From positions 2,294,001-2,358,000 of the forward strand of contig CP054180.1 of NCBI GenBank assembly GCA_015709635.1: 64,000 bases of DNA. Direction: 5' to 3'. The translations under genes were made by a program, and so were the position numbers. This document shows positions 36,784 through 44,617 of this stretch, piece by piece (the first letter of the stretch is position 1; each line of letters opens with the position of its first letter). This stretch comes from Gammaproteobacteria bacterium. GTDB taxonomy: Bacteria > Pseudomonadota > Gammaproteobacteria > Burkholderiales > Nitrosomonadaceae. Under the pieces are notes generated by a model. It worked only from the letters and a program-made list of their open reading frames with translations, was not told where the DNA came from and ran no database searches.

Positions 36784-38556
36784 ATGACGAATCGTTATAA
36801 AAGTAAAACTTTAAATATTCCTTTGGAACACCTGCTGCATCGGTTGTATGCAATCCAGCAGCAATTCCGGCATATTCCGCCGCACGCGATGCAGCAAACC
36901 GCGAGTGAATTCGATGTACCGCTCAGTCAGATAGCCGCGGTGGTTGCGTTTTATTCGTTCTTCTCCACACAGCCGCGCGGCCGTTTCGACATTTTGTTCA
37001 GCAATTGCACCAGTTGCGGCTATCTGTCCGGTGAGCAGGATCTGCTGCGCATGCTGTGCCAGCGATTGCAAGTCGCACCCGGAAAAACGCGCCGGGACGG
37101 ATTGGTCAGTATCGGCGAAACCTCGTGCATCGGTATGTGCGATCAGGGTGCATCGCTGCTGGTCAATGGCGTGCCGGTCACCGGCCTGAATGCGGATAAA
37201 ATCGCGCAAATGGTACAGCTCGTGACAGATGAAACTCCTATTCAGCAATGGCCTGTCGCATGGTTTGAAACATCCGATACCGTGCAGCGCCGCGATTTGC
37301 TGCTGACCAACCGGCTCACATCCGGCAGCGCATTGCGGAAAGCATTGCTGCAAGGCTCGGATCAGACACTAACCGTCATTCAGCAATCCGGCTTGCGCGG
37401 CCGCGGCGGCGCGGGGTTCGATACCGGCAAGAAGTGGCAATTCTGCCGCACAGCGCCAGGCAGTGCGCGCTATGTCGTCTGCAACGCCGACGAGGGCGAG
37501 CCCGGCACGTTCAAGGATCGCCTGCTGTTGCGCGAATACGCCGGCACCTTGTTCGAAGGCATGGCGCTGTGCGCGTTTGTCATCGGCGCGGAGAAGGGTT
37601 TTGTCTATCTGCGCGGGGAATACCGCTATCTGTTACCGCACCTGCAAGCCCGATTGGATCAACACCGCGAGCAGGGATTGCTGGGCAAGCATATTCTCGG
37701 ACAAGCGGATTTTGATTTCGACATCGATATCGTCATCGGTGCCGGTGCGTATATTTGCGGCGAGGAATCGGCGCTGATCGAATCACTCGAGGGCAAGCCC
37801 GGCATTCCGCGCATCCGTCCGCCGTTTCCCGTCACGCATGGTTATCTAGGACAACCCACCGTAGTCAATAACGTCGAAACGTTCATCGCCGCCGCACACA
37901 TCGCCGCACGCGGCAGCGCTTGGTTCAAAGCCGCAGGCTCGCCAACATCGGCGGGCAGCAAAATTCTCAGCATCAGCGGCGATTGCGGAAAACCCGGCAT
38001 TTACGAATACCCGTTTGGTGTGACCATCCAGCAAGTGCTGGACGATTGCGGTGCGCAGGATGTACAAGCGATACAAACCGGCGGCCCCGCCGGAACATTG
38101 CTCAGTCCGGCGGAATTCGGGCGCGCCATTGCTTTCGACGATGTTTCCACCGGCGGATCGTTTCTGGTATTCGGGCAGCAGCGCGATTTACTCGCAATCC
38201 ACCGCAATTTCGCGCATTTCTTCGCGCACGAAAGCTGTGGTTTCTGCACACCGTGCCGCGTTGGCACGCAATTGTTGAAAAACACGCTGAACAACATCGC
38301 CGATGACCGCGGCACAGCAACCGACATCGGTGAATTGCAGCAGCTCGGCCGTATCGTGCAACACCAATCGCATTGCGGCCTGGGACACACGGCTGCAAAC
38401 CATGTGCTGGACGGTCTGCGGAAATTTCCACACACCTTCTCCCGGCGCTTGCAGCCGCAATTCACCGCCCGCTTCGATCTCGATCAAGCACTGGCCAGCG
38501 CGCGGCAAGTTACGCATCGCGACGATGCCGCCGCCCATCTGGATCATGAACGATGA
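36784..38556 (+). CDS. hoxF: NAD-reducing hydrogenase diaphorase subunit HoxF
   Basis: 590 residues, a NuoE-NuoF fusion. Residues 1-145 are the thioredoxin-like [2Fe-2S] part with C75, C78, C115 and C119 (SNCTSCGY, ETSCIGMCDQG). The NADH/FMN domain follows with GLRGRGGAGFDTGKKW (about 203-218), NADEGEPGTFKDR and GAGAYICGEESALIESLEGK. The C-terminal [4Fe-4S] motif is ESCGFCTPCRVGT with a further Cys in HQSHCGLGHTA. It takes electrons from the HoxYH hydrogenase and reduces NAD. It overlaps hoxU by 4 bp (ATGA). The start ATG at 36784 has only a weak ribosome site. Confidence 0.95.
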   Translation: MTNRYKSKTLNIPLEHLLHRLYAIQQQFRHIPPHAMQQTASEFDVPLSQIAAVVAFYSFFSTQPRGRFDILFSNCTSCGYLSGEQDLLRMLCQRLQVAPGKTRRDGLVSIGETSCIGMCDQGASLLVNGVPVTGLNADKIAQMVQLVTDETPIQQWPVAWFETSDTVQRRDLLLTNRLTSGSALRKALLQGSDQTLTVIQQSGLRGRGGAGFDTGKKWQFCRTAPGSARYVVCNADEGEPGTFKDRLLLREYAGTLFEGMALCAFVIGAEKGFVYLRGEYRYLLPHLQARLDQHREQGLLGKHILGQADFDFDIDIVIGAGAYICGEESALIESLEGKPGIPRIRPPFPVTHGYLGQPTVVNNVETFIAAAHIAARGSAWFKAAGSPTSAGSKILSISGDCGKPGIYEYPFGVTIQQVLDDCGAQDVQAIQTGGPAGTLLSPAEFGRAIAFDDVSTGGSFLVFGQQRDLLAIHRNFAHFFAHESCGFCTPCRVGTQLLKNTLNNIADDRGTATDIGELQQLGRIVQHQSHCGLGHTAANHVLDGLRKFPHTFSRRLQPQFTARFDLDQALASARQVTHRDDAAAHLDHER

Positions 38557-39284
38557 CCACCGGCGCTGACACGATCCGTATCGATGGCGAGGAAATTCCG
38601 TTCACGCCGGGGCAAACCATCATGGATGCGGCCTTGGCGGCCGGCGTTTACATCCCGCACCTATGCCACTACCCCGGCCTGCCGCCGAGCGGCAATTGCC
38701 GCCTGTGCGTGGTGGAGATCGGCAATCGCAGCGTCGCTGCTTGCATCACCGCGGCGGCGGCAGGACAGGAAATCCGCAACAACACGCCGGAATTGAACGC
38801 AGCACGTACAGCGATCACGCAAATGCTGTTCGTCGAAGGCAATCACATCTGCCCGTCGTGCGAAAAAACCGGCAACTGCAAATTGCAAGCGATGGCGTAT
38901 CACCTCGGCATGCTGGACGATCACTTCGCGCAGTTCTATCAACGCCGCGAACTCGACGCTTCGCACCCCGACATCCTGCTCGACCGCAGCCGCTGCATCC
39001 TGTGTGATTTATGCGTGCGCGCCAGCCGCGACGTGGATCAAAAAAATGTCTTCGCCATCGCCGGGCGCGGCACGGATGCGCATCTGATCGTCAATACCCC
39101 GAGCGGCAAGCTGGCCGACAGCACGATGGCAGTCACCGACCTGGCGGCAACGATTTGCCCGGTCGGCGCGATTCTGATCAAGGAAAAAGGCTACGAGGTG
39201 CCGATCGGCCAGCGCATTTACGACCGGCAGACCATCCGCGAAACCGGTTTGCAGGAGCATGTCGAACGGAAAAATGGCGATTGA
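38553..39284 (+). CDS. hoxU: NAD-reducing hydrogenase diaphorase subunit HoxU
   Basis: 243 residues, NuoG N-terminal-like. Three cluster sites are complete: plant-type [2Fe-2S] C38, C49, C52, C64; the His-Cys3 [4Fe-4S] H98, C100, C103, C109 (HICPSCEKTGNC); and C148, C151, C154 with C202 (CILCDLC, ICPVG). It wires HoxY to HoxF. In standard loci hoxY and hoxH follow directly. Here the next gene 30 bp on is an inverted-repeat element, and hoxYH lie 9 kb further away. Confidence 0.96.
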   Translation: MTTGADTIRIDGEEIPFTPGQTIMDAALAAGVYIPHLCHYPGLPPSGNCRLCVVEIGNRSVAACITAAAAGQEIRNNTPELNAARTAITQMLFVEGNHICPSCEKTGNCKLQAMAYHLGMLDDHFAQFYQRRELDASHPDILLDRSRCILCDLCVRASRDVDQKNVFAIAGRGTDAHLIVNTPSGKLADSTMAVTDLAATICPVGAILIKEKGYEVPIGQRIYDRQTIRETGLQEHVERKNGD

Positions 39285-39314
39285 GCACACGCCCAAGCCA
39301 CTGATAACAACTCT

Positions 39315-39462
39315 CTAGGGAAGCTCTGAAAAAGGTAGCGAGTAACGGTCAGGCAAGGCGAAATCAGATGAAAAAGCGCAGTTTACAAGGTGTAAATGAG
39401 CATTTTGAGTCTGATTTCAACACAGCATGATCGGGCGCAGTAGTTTTTCAGAGCTTCCCTAG
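39315..39462 (+). mobile_element. E1 inverted-repeat element, copy C
   Basis: 140 bp (39319-39458) between perfect CTAG copies (39315-39318 and 39459-39462). The ends are GGAAGCTCTGAAAAA and its exact inverse. Of the four copies this is the only one with the opposite end facing the gene before it (hoxU, 30 bp away). It shares its right CTAG with the E2 element that follows. Confidence 0.85.
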
Positions 39463-39609
39463 GGAAATGCTGATTAATTGACTGTACGAGCGAATCGATT
39501 CGTTGCGCGGTACTCACTCTCTCGCCTATCTTGTTGATATGTCTCGGTCGCTGCGTTCCGTGCGCCTATCGCTTCATCTCGTTCGCCGAATTAATCAGCG
39601 CTTCCCTAG
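39463..39609 (+). mobile_element. E2 inverted-repeat element, copy 1
   Basis: 143 bp (39463-39605) followed by CTAG (39606-39609). The ends are GGAAATGCTGATTAATT and the inverse of GGAAGCGCTGATTAATT (17 bp, two mismatches). It shares the outer GGAA-n3-CTGA end and CTAG target with E1 but has a different body, with a palindrome CGAATCGATTCG. No coding capacity. The 398-bp gap between hoxU and metY holds only these two elements and the metY leader. Confidence 0.8.
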
Positions 39610-39682
39610 CAGGCACGATGGCATAATCTCGCCAATCTATTAAACTTCAATAATTCTTGAGTTCTGCTAAAAGGATAAATGA

Positions 39683-40960
39683 ATGAAAGACGAAACAATC
39701 GCTATCCACGCCGGTTATCACACCGACCCCACCACCAAATCGGTGGCAGTTCCTATTTACCAGACCGTCGCCTACGAATTCGACAATGCGCAGCATGGCG
39801 CGGATTTGTTCAATCTCGCCGTGCCGGGCAACATTTATACGCGCATCATGAACCCGACCAACGATGTGCTGGAACAACGGGTGGCGGCGCTCGAAGGTGG
39901 AGTCGCGGCGCTGGCGCTCAGCTCAGGCCAGGCGGCGATTCATTATGCGGTGATCAATATCGCCGAAATGGGCAACAACATTGTTAGCGTGCCGCTGCTG
40001 TACGGCGGAACTTATACGCTGTTTGCGCACATGCTGCCAAAATTGGGAATCGACGTGCGTTTCGCCAAAGACGACCATCCGGCGAGCCTTGAGCCGCTGA
40101 TCGACAAAAAAACTTCAGCGGTATTCTGTGAGTCGCTGGGCAATCCGGCGGGAAACATTCCGGACATGGAAGCCATTTGCGCGATGGCGCATCAACATGG
40201 TATTCCGGTTATCGTCGATAACACCGTGCCCACGCCGGTATTGATGAAACCCTTCCAATTCGGCGCGGATATCGTGGTGCATTCGCTGACCAAATACATG
40301 GGCGGGCACGGCACATCGGTCGGCGGCATCATCGTCGACTCCGGCAATTTTCCTTGGCCGGATCACGCGGAGCGGTTTCCGATGCTCAACAACCCCGAAC
40401 CGGCTTACCACGGCGTCGTTTATACGCAGGAATTCGGCCCCGCCGCCTATGTCGGACGCGTGCGCACCGTCGCACTGCGCAATACCGGCTCGGCCATGTC
40501 GCCGATGAATGCCTTTTTCTTTTTACAAGGCATCGAAACCTTGTCGCTGCGTATGGAGCGGCATACCGAGAACGCGCTGAAAGTCGCGCAATACCTTGAG
40601 CGGCATCCCGCCGTGGCGTGGGTCAGGTATGCGGGACTGCCGTCGTCGGAATACTATCAACTGGCGCAGAAATACATGCAAGGCCGCCCATCGGCCTTAA
40701 TGACATTCGGCATCAAAGGCGGATTTGAAGCCGGCGTGAAATTTTACGATGCGCTCAAACTGTTCAAGCGGCTGGTCAATATCGGCGATGCAAAATCCTT
40801 GGCCGCGCACCCGGCATCGACAACCCACCGGCAATTGACCGAACCCGAACTCGCTGCGGCGGGCGTCACGCAAGACATGATCCGCTTGTGCATCGGTATT
40901 GAAAATATCGACGACATTTTGGCGGATTTGGAACAAGCGCTCGCTGCCAGCCGGATTTAA
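39683..40960 (+). CDS. metY: O-acetylhomoserine sulfhydrylase (MetY-type PLP enzyme)
   Basis: 425 residues of the Cys/Met-metabolism PLP family. It begins KDETIAIHAGYHTDPTTKSV, has the PLP lysine in HSLTKYMGGHGTSVGG, and the C-terminal STTHRQLTEPEL with RLCIGIENIDDILADL. It should make homocysteine from O-acetylhomoserine and sulfide. It follows an E1/E2 tandem and its TAA stop is the TTAA target of another E1/E2 tandem, so it sits between inverted copies of both elements. AAGGA ribosome site. Confidence 0.92.
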   Translation: MKDETIAIHAGYHTDPTTKSVAVPIYQTVAYEFDNAQHGADLFNLAVPGNIYTRIMNPTNDVLEQRVAALEGGVAALALSSGQAAIHYAVINIAEMGNNIVSVPLLYGGTYTLFAHMLPKLGIDVRFAKDDHPASLEPLIDKKTSAVFCESLGNPAGNIPDMEAICAMAHQHGIPVIVDNTVPTPVLMKPFQFGADIVVHSLTKYMGGHGTSVGGIIVDSGNFPWPDHAERFPMLNNPEPAYHGVVYTQEFGPAAYVGRVRTVALRNTGSAMSPMNAFFFLQGIETLSLRMERHTENALKVAQYLERHPAVAWVRYAGLPSSEYYQLAQKYMQGRPSALMTFGIKGGFEAGVKFYDALKLFKRLVNIGDAKSLAAHPASTTHRQLTEPELAAAGVTQDMIRLCIGIENIDDILADLEQALAASRI

Positions 40961-41104
40961 GAAAGCGCTGAAAAACGACTGCGCTCAGTCATGCTGTGTT
41001 GAAATCAGACTCAAAATGCTCATTTACATCTTGTAAACTGCGCTTTTTCACCTGATTTCACCTTGCCTGACCGCCACTCGCTACCTTTTTCAGAGCTTCC
41101 TCAA
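40957..41104 (-). mobile_element. E1 inverted-repeat element, copy D, at the metY stop codon
   Basis: 140 bp (40961-41100) between TTAA (40957-40960, which contains the metY TAA stop) and TCAA (41101-41104). The left end is GAAAGCGCTGAAAAA. The orientation relative to the upstream gene is the same as in copies A and B. Another E2 element follows directly. Confidence 0.85.
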
Positions 41105-41251
41105 GGAAACGCTGATTAATTCGGCGAACGAGATGAAGCACGAGGCGCACGGAACACAGCAACCGAGACATATCAATAAGATAGGCGAGGGAGCGAGTAC
41201 CGCGCAACGAAGTGATTCGCTCGTATAGTCAATTAATCAGCGTTTCCCTTA
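41105..41251 (-). mobile_element. E2 inverted-repeat element, copy 2
   Basis: 143 bp (41105-41247), opposite in orientation to copy 1, with ends GGAAACGCTGATTAATT and AATTAATCAGCGTTTCC. The 332-bp gap between metY and the next gene holds E1-D and this element and nothing else that I can see. Confidence 0.8.
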
Positions 41252-41292
41252 AGCAATGGTGACAAACAAAGCTATCGGATACCAAAAGTATA

Positions 41293-42048
41293 ATGAGTTT
41301 TCCCATCGATATCCGCGAAGAAGCCGGGGTGCGCACCCTGCATTTCGGTTCCGACTGGATCCAGGGTGCGATGCGCATCGCGCGTCCTTGGCAGCTGGAA
41401 CTCGATTACACCCGGGAAATGATGGCCAGTCTGCTGCTGCGCGACGATGCGCGTTTTCCGCGCAACGTACTGCTGATCGGTCTGGGCGCGGCATCGCTGA
41501 CTAAATTTCTTTATCACTACTATCCGCTGGCGAAGCTAACCGTGGTTGAAATCGAACCACGCGTCGTAGCCGCCGCACGGCAATTTTTCAAACTGCCGGA
41601 CGATCCGCTACGCCTGAATATCGTGATTGCAGACGGCGCGCACTATATCGCCGCGTACGGCAAAACGTACGACTTGATCCTGGTGGACGGTTTCGATGCC
41701 GATGCGCACCCCGGTGAACTGAGCACGCTGCCGTTTTACCAAATGTGCCGCGCGCGATTAAACAATGACGGCATTTTGGCGGTGAATCTGCTGGGCCGCA
41801 GCCGCGGCTACCAAGCCAATCTGGAGCGTATCAAAATGGCGTTCGACGAGCGAGTACTGGCTTTTCCATCCTGCGATAGCGGCAACGTCATCGCCCTGGC
41901 CGCAACCGGAGAGAAAATCGCACTCGCACTGCACGAACTCAAGGAACAAGCGCTCGAATTGAAACAAAAAATCGGCCTCAACCTGCTACCGACGCTGACG
42001 CGCCTGGAACAGGCGAAATCCTGTCCGGGCGGAATACTGACGATTTAA
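41293..42048 (+). CDS. Spermidine synthase-like (polyamine aminopropyltransferase fold) protein
   Basis: 251 residues. SAM-type Rossmann fold with VLLIGLGAASLTKFLYH (motif I), TVVEIEPRVVAAARQFF, VIADGAHYIA and LILVDGFDADAHPGEL, matching the spermine/spermidine synthase family core. It lacks the N-terminal beta-barrel of true spermidine synthases, so the aminopropyltransferase activity is doubtful and methyltransferase-like roles are possible. Stands alone. Confidence 0.75.
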   Translation: MSFPIDIREEAGVRTLHFGSDWIQGAMRIARPWQLELDYTREMMASLLLRDDARFPRNVLLIGLGAASLTKFLYHYYPLAKLTVVEIEPRVVAAARQFFKLPDDPLRLNIVIADGAHYIAAYGKTYDLILVDGFDADAHPGELSTLPFYQMCRARLNNDGILAVNLLGRSRGYQANLERIKMAFDERVLAFPSCDSGNVIALAATGEKIALALHELKEQALELKQKIGLNLLPTLTRLEQAKSCPGGILTI

Positions 42049-42187
42049 GAAAAATGCCGGGGGTTACAAGCTCACGCTCATCTACGCGCTGTTCTATTCG
42101 TTTTTGTTCCGACATCGTTTGTTCCTCGTTTAAATCCTCTGCGAAAAGATGACCAGATCAATCCGTAGTGACTGAAATTTAAAATTG

Positions 42188-42226
42188 ACTTGAAAATTCA
42201 AGTTAACTAAACTTAGTCAAGTTAGT
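42188..42226. promoter_or_regulatory. Operator-like inverted repeats before the phd/vapC pair
   Basis: ACTTGAA (42188-42194) and TTCAAGT (42197-42203) form a perfect 7-bp inverted repeat with 2-bp spacer, followed by AACTAAACTTAGTCAAGTT, in which AGTTA/TAACT half-sites recur. It ends about 22 bp before the antitoxin start. Phd-type antitoxins repress their own promoter by binding such repeats. Confidence 0.5.
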
Positions 42227-42248
42227 CCACATCATACGGAATGCCAAT

Positions 42249-42512
42249 ATGCTGACCATCAACATCCATGAAGCAAAGACCCACCTATCCCGGTTTATCG
42301 AAAAAGCTGCGGCCGGTGAGGAAATTATCATCGCGAAAGCCGGGAAACCGGTTGCTAAATTAGTGCCGCTGCATAGCTTGCCTTCCGCTCGAAGCCTGGG
42401 CATTTTCAAAGGAAAACTAAATGTGCCGGAAGATTTTGATGCCGCATTGCCCGAGGATGTAATGATGCAGTTTCAAAATGCGGCCATCGAACCATCCTCT
42501 GAAAATCGCTAG
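42249..42512 (+). CDS. Phd/YefM-type antitoxin
   Basis: 87 residues with the Phd N-terminal DNA-binding pattern MLTINIHEAKTHLSRFIEKAAAGEEIIIAKAGKPVAKLVP and a flexible C-terminal toxin-binding tail (LGIFKGKLNVPEDFDAALPED). It is 2 bp before the PIN toxin and has operator-like repeats upstream, so a type II toxin-antitoxin module. Confidence 0.93.
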   Translation: MLTINIHEAKTHLSRFIEKAAAGEEIIIAKAGKPVAKLVPLHSLPSARSLGIFKGKLNVPEDFDAALPEDVMMQFQNAAIEPSSENR

Positions 42513-42514
42513 CA

Positions 42515-42910
42515 ATGCGATTGCTGCTCGATACGCATATCTTGCTGTGGGCGCTGGACACGCCCGGGCGGTTACCGCAATCGCTGCGAGCACAGTTGGA
42601 ATCCCCTGCGGTTGAAGTGTATTTCAGTGCCGCCAGTATTTGGGAGATCGCGATTAAGTCGGCATTAGGAAAAATCAAATTCCACTACTCGGCAAAAGAA
42701 ATCGCCGATGGCGCGGCAATGACCGGCTTCATTGCATTGTCTATTTCCTCCGAGCACGCTGCGGGTGTTGCGCATCTACCGATGATTCACTCGGATCCGT
42801 TCGATCGCTTGCTGATTGCCCAGGCACTCGCAATGCCAGCCCGTTTTGTGACCGCCGATGCGACATTGACGGGTTATTCTGAGTTAGTGGATTGGATAGG
42901 AAAATCATAA
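42515..42910 (+). CDS. PIN-domain toxin (VapC-like)
   Basis: 131 residues. The PIN acidic residues are visible: D6 in LLLDTHILLWALD, E in SIWEIAIK, and D in SDPFDRLLIAQAL and VTADATL. Such toxins cleave RNA, often tRNA or rRNA. Encoded right after the Phd-type antitoxin. Confidence 0.93.
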   Translation: MRLLLDTHILLWALDTPGRLPQSLRAQLESPAVEVYFSAASIWEIAIKSALGKIKFHYSAKEIADGAAMTGFIALSISSEHAAGVAHLPMIHSDPFDRLLIAQALAMPARFVTADATLTGYSELVDWIGKS

Positions 42911-43033
42911 TGGCCACGCGGCGAAAATTTTGCGGCGGTGCAAGAACGGAACGGTCAGGCTGCAGATTTAGTAACCCTTAGTTCGCAATTTCTTGTTGAG
43001 AAAGCCGGGGATTTCATACTCGCTTGATGCTGA

Positions 43034-43064
43034 GCTCTCTTCGGCAGCCCGGCCTACCGTGCTG
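43034..43064. repeat. 31-bp repeat, copy a
   Basis: A 31-bp stretch beginning GCTCTCTTCGGCAGCC recurs at 44416-44446 with 27 identical bases. Copy a also has a 7-bp hairpin arm (CGGCAGC and GCTGCCG). The two copies lie on either side of the methyltransferase cassette and the decayed antitoxin gene. Confidence 0.6.
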
Positions 43065-43085
43065 CCGTGCTAGATTAGCCATGAA

Positions 43086-43166
43086 CTCTAACGTTCAAGG
43101 TGAGGGGCTGGCTGGAAGCAGGCGAAGCCCGCTGTAGGCCAGTCCCACTCGACCGCAATGTTAGGT
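43086..43166 (-). other. attC-type recombination site of an integron gene cassette
   Basis: Read on the minus strand the site begins ACCTAAC (matching RYYYAAC) and ends GTTAGAG (matching GTTRRRY at six of seven), 81 bp in all. Between them are complementary arms (GGACTGGCC near one side, GGCCAGCCCC near the other, around AGCGGGCTTCGCCTGCT), as expected for a folded attC. The TAA stop of the methyltransferase gene lies inside ACCTAAC, a hallmark of gene cassettes. No integrase gene is in the window. Confidence 0.75.
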
Positions 43167-43925
43167 TGCGGTATTTGGCTTGGCGGCAGAAAACCGTAGA
43201 CGAACATAATCGGCCTTCCAATTACCTTTTTCATCACAGAGCACGGGCATCAAAGCTTCAACCATCTCGGCAATAACACTCGGTCTCTCGGCGGCGGATA
43301 GAACAGCGGTGTAAGGTTGGGCGAACGTCTCAAGCCAACTGCTAACATTGCCGGGCAATGGAGTTGGGCGTGGAATAAGAATAATGTTATGCACCACAAG
43401 ACCGCGAGTTTCAAGGAGTCGCCGGTATTCTTCAGGGCGAGGAAAAAACCAAGGACTAGGAACTGAAAGTCCTCGTGAATTAAGCGCAGATTCTATGGCC
43501 GCGACAATGGCAGAAACGTTACCATACCCGCCGAATTCACCGACAAAGCGCCCACCCGGTTTAAGTGAGCGCCAGACACTCGCGATGACAGCTTCAGGTT
43601 CTTTCATCCAATGCAGCGCAGCGTTGGAAAAGACCGCATCAAATTCATTATCGAATTGAAGCGTTTGTCCGTCCATTACCCGCGCATCCAACCCAAGTGC
43701 GCGCGCAGCAGCGACCATTTCAGGACTTGAATCGACGCCAACCACTTCACAGCCAAAACTCAGTAACTTGGCGGTCAATGGACCATCCCCACAGCCCAAA
43801 TCGAGGATACGTTCTCCGGGTTGTGGCGCCAGCAGCTCGACAACGGGCATGCCCAGATCGGACACAAACCGGGCATTCTCGGCATACTGCTCAGGGTTCC
43901 AGTGCTGCGTGCGTGAGATGGTCAT
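43161..43925 (-). CDS. SAM-dependent methyltransferase in an integron-type cassette
   Basis: 254 residues, class I methyltransferase. Motif I is ILDLGCGDG (40-48), then VVGVDSSPEMVAAAR, DAVFSNAALHWM and LKPGGRFVGEFGG. The pattern is near trans-aconitate-type methyltransferases, but the substrate is unknown. The gene is tightly framed: GTTAGGT lies 5 bases before the ATG (43931-43937 on the minus strand) and its stop is in an attC. The cassette is thus about 850 bp with almost no other sequence. Confidence 0.9.
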   Translation of the reverse strand: MTISRTQHWNPEQYAENARFVSDLGMPVVELLAPQPGERILDLGCGDGPLTAKLLSFGCEVVGVDSSPEMVAAARALGLDARVMDGQTLQFDNEFDAVFSNAALHWMKEPEAVIASVWRSLKPGGRFVGEFGGYGNVSAIVAAIESALNSRGLSVPSPWFFPRPEEYRRLLETRGLVVHNIILIPRPTPLPGNVSSWLETFAQPYTAVLSAAERPSVIAEMVEALMPVLCDEKGNWKADYVRLRFSAAKPNTAT

Positions 43926-43930
43926 AGAGC

Positions 43931-43937
43931 ACCTAAC
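43931..43937 (-). other. Cassette boundary core site
   Basis: GTTAGGT on the minus strand, 5 bases before the methyltransferase start, matches the GTTRRRY core at which integrases join cassettes. No second attC of normal length is seen on its far side, so the cassette looks single or inserted at a secondary site. Confidence 0.55.
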
Positions 43938-43972
43938 TAAAATTAGACAGATTGTGATTCAATTGTAAAGAC

Positions 43973-44232
43973 TTACCAAGATAACAGATTTGGTTTATTT
44001 TCAACCGCACACGCCAGAATATCGCCAGCGATCACCGTGCCGCGCAGGGCAGTGCATCCAACCGCTTCAGCGCTGCATCACTTTCACTTTCCTGACGATC
44101 GGGTACAATCCAGGCGATGGCTTTTCCATGCACGGTAATGACGACCTCCTCGCCTGCCTGCACCTGTTTGAGGTATTCTGGCAAGTGTTGGTGCAATTCC
44201 ATTATGTCGATTGATGTCACCACGAACCTCAT
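43973..44232 (-). pseudogene. Phd-type antitoxin gene, frameshifted and without toxin
   Basis: The open frame (44032-44232) codes 66 residues with the Phd pattern ELHQHLPEYLKQVQAGEEVVITVHGKAIAWIVP. It ends early as LDALPCAAR. In the next frame the expected family tail continues as LRGTVIAGDILACAVEN and stops at 43973, so a small indel near 44035-44050 has shifted the frame. No toxin gene follows; the methyltransferase cassette lies there instead. Confidence 0.65.
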
Positions 44233-44367
44233 GAATATACATTATCTCTGTGCAGTGTAAGGTTTCGCTGCGAACTTGCAACACGCATTTTTTATTACAT
44301 GAAACGGGATCAAATCCGGAATCAAAAATCCCTGCTCTTCCGGACAATAACTTATAGAAGGCATTTA

Positions 44368-44414
44368 GAAAGGTAGCAACAACCAAACAAGGTGAAAACG
44401 CAGTTTACGAGTTG
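44368..44414 (+). repeat. E1 element relic
   Basis: AAAGGTAGC, CAAACAAGG, GTGAAAA, CGCAGTTTAC and GAGTTG occur in the same order as in E1 copy A, with small deletions and no ends. It is a decayed E1 fragment. Confidence 0.55.
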
Positions 44415-44415
44415 G

Positions 44416-44446
44416 GCTTTCTTCGGCAGTCCAGCCTAGCGTGCTG
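44416..44446. repeat. 31-bp repeat, copy b
   Basis: Second copy of the repeat at 43034-43064 (27 of 31 identical), starting GCTTTCTTCGGCAGTCC, directly after the E1 relic. The 385 bp between the antitoxin relic and the lipoprotein gene hold only these and a short hairpin (44518-44536, ATCCGCCA-AAC-TGGCGGAT). Confidence 0.6.
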
Positions 44447-44517
44447 ATTATGTGCAATACACGAGCTGCTCAGCCCATAGTTACATAGGCTTTGGTTTGC
44501 TGGGTCAGCATTGAACC

Positions 44518-44536
44518 ATCCGCCAAACTGGCGGAT
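44518..44536. promoter_or_regulatory. Perfect hairpin before the lipoprotein gene
   Basis: 8-bp stem ATCCGCCA / TGGCGGAT with a 3-nt loop, about 80 bases before the start at 44618. It might be a terminator for unseen upstream transcription or an operator. No role can be assigned. Confidence 0.35.
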
Positions 44537-44617
44537 AATTGTCTCCCAGTGCGGTGCTAAATGTTGAATCTGGCTGGCACAACAGAATCGACGAATAATA
44601 CTTTGGAGCTAAAAGTC

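Noticed and set aside
43034..43067. Copy a of the 31-bp repeat as a second attC
   Set aside because: It has a short palindrome but no AAC/GTT core boxes at fitting positions.
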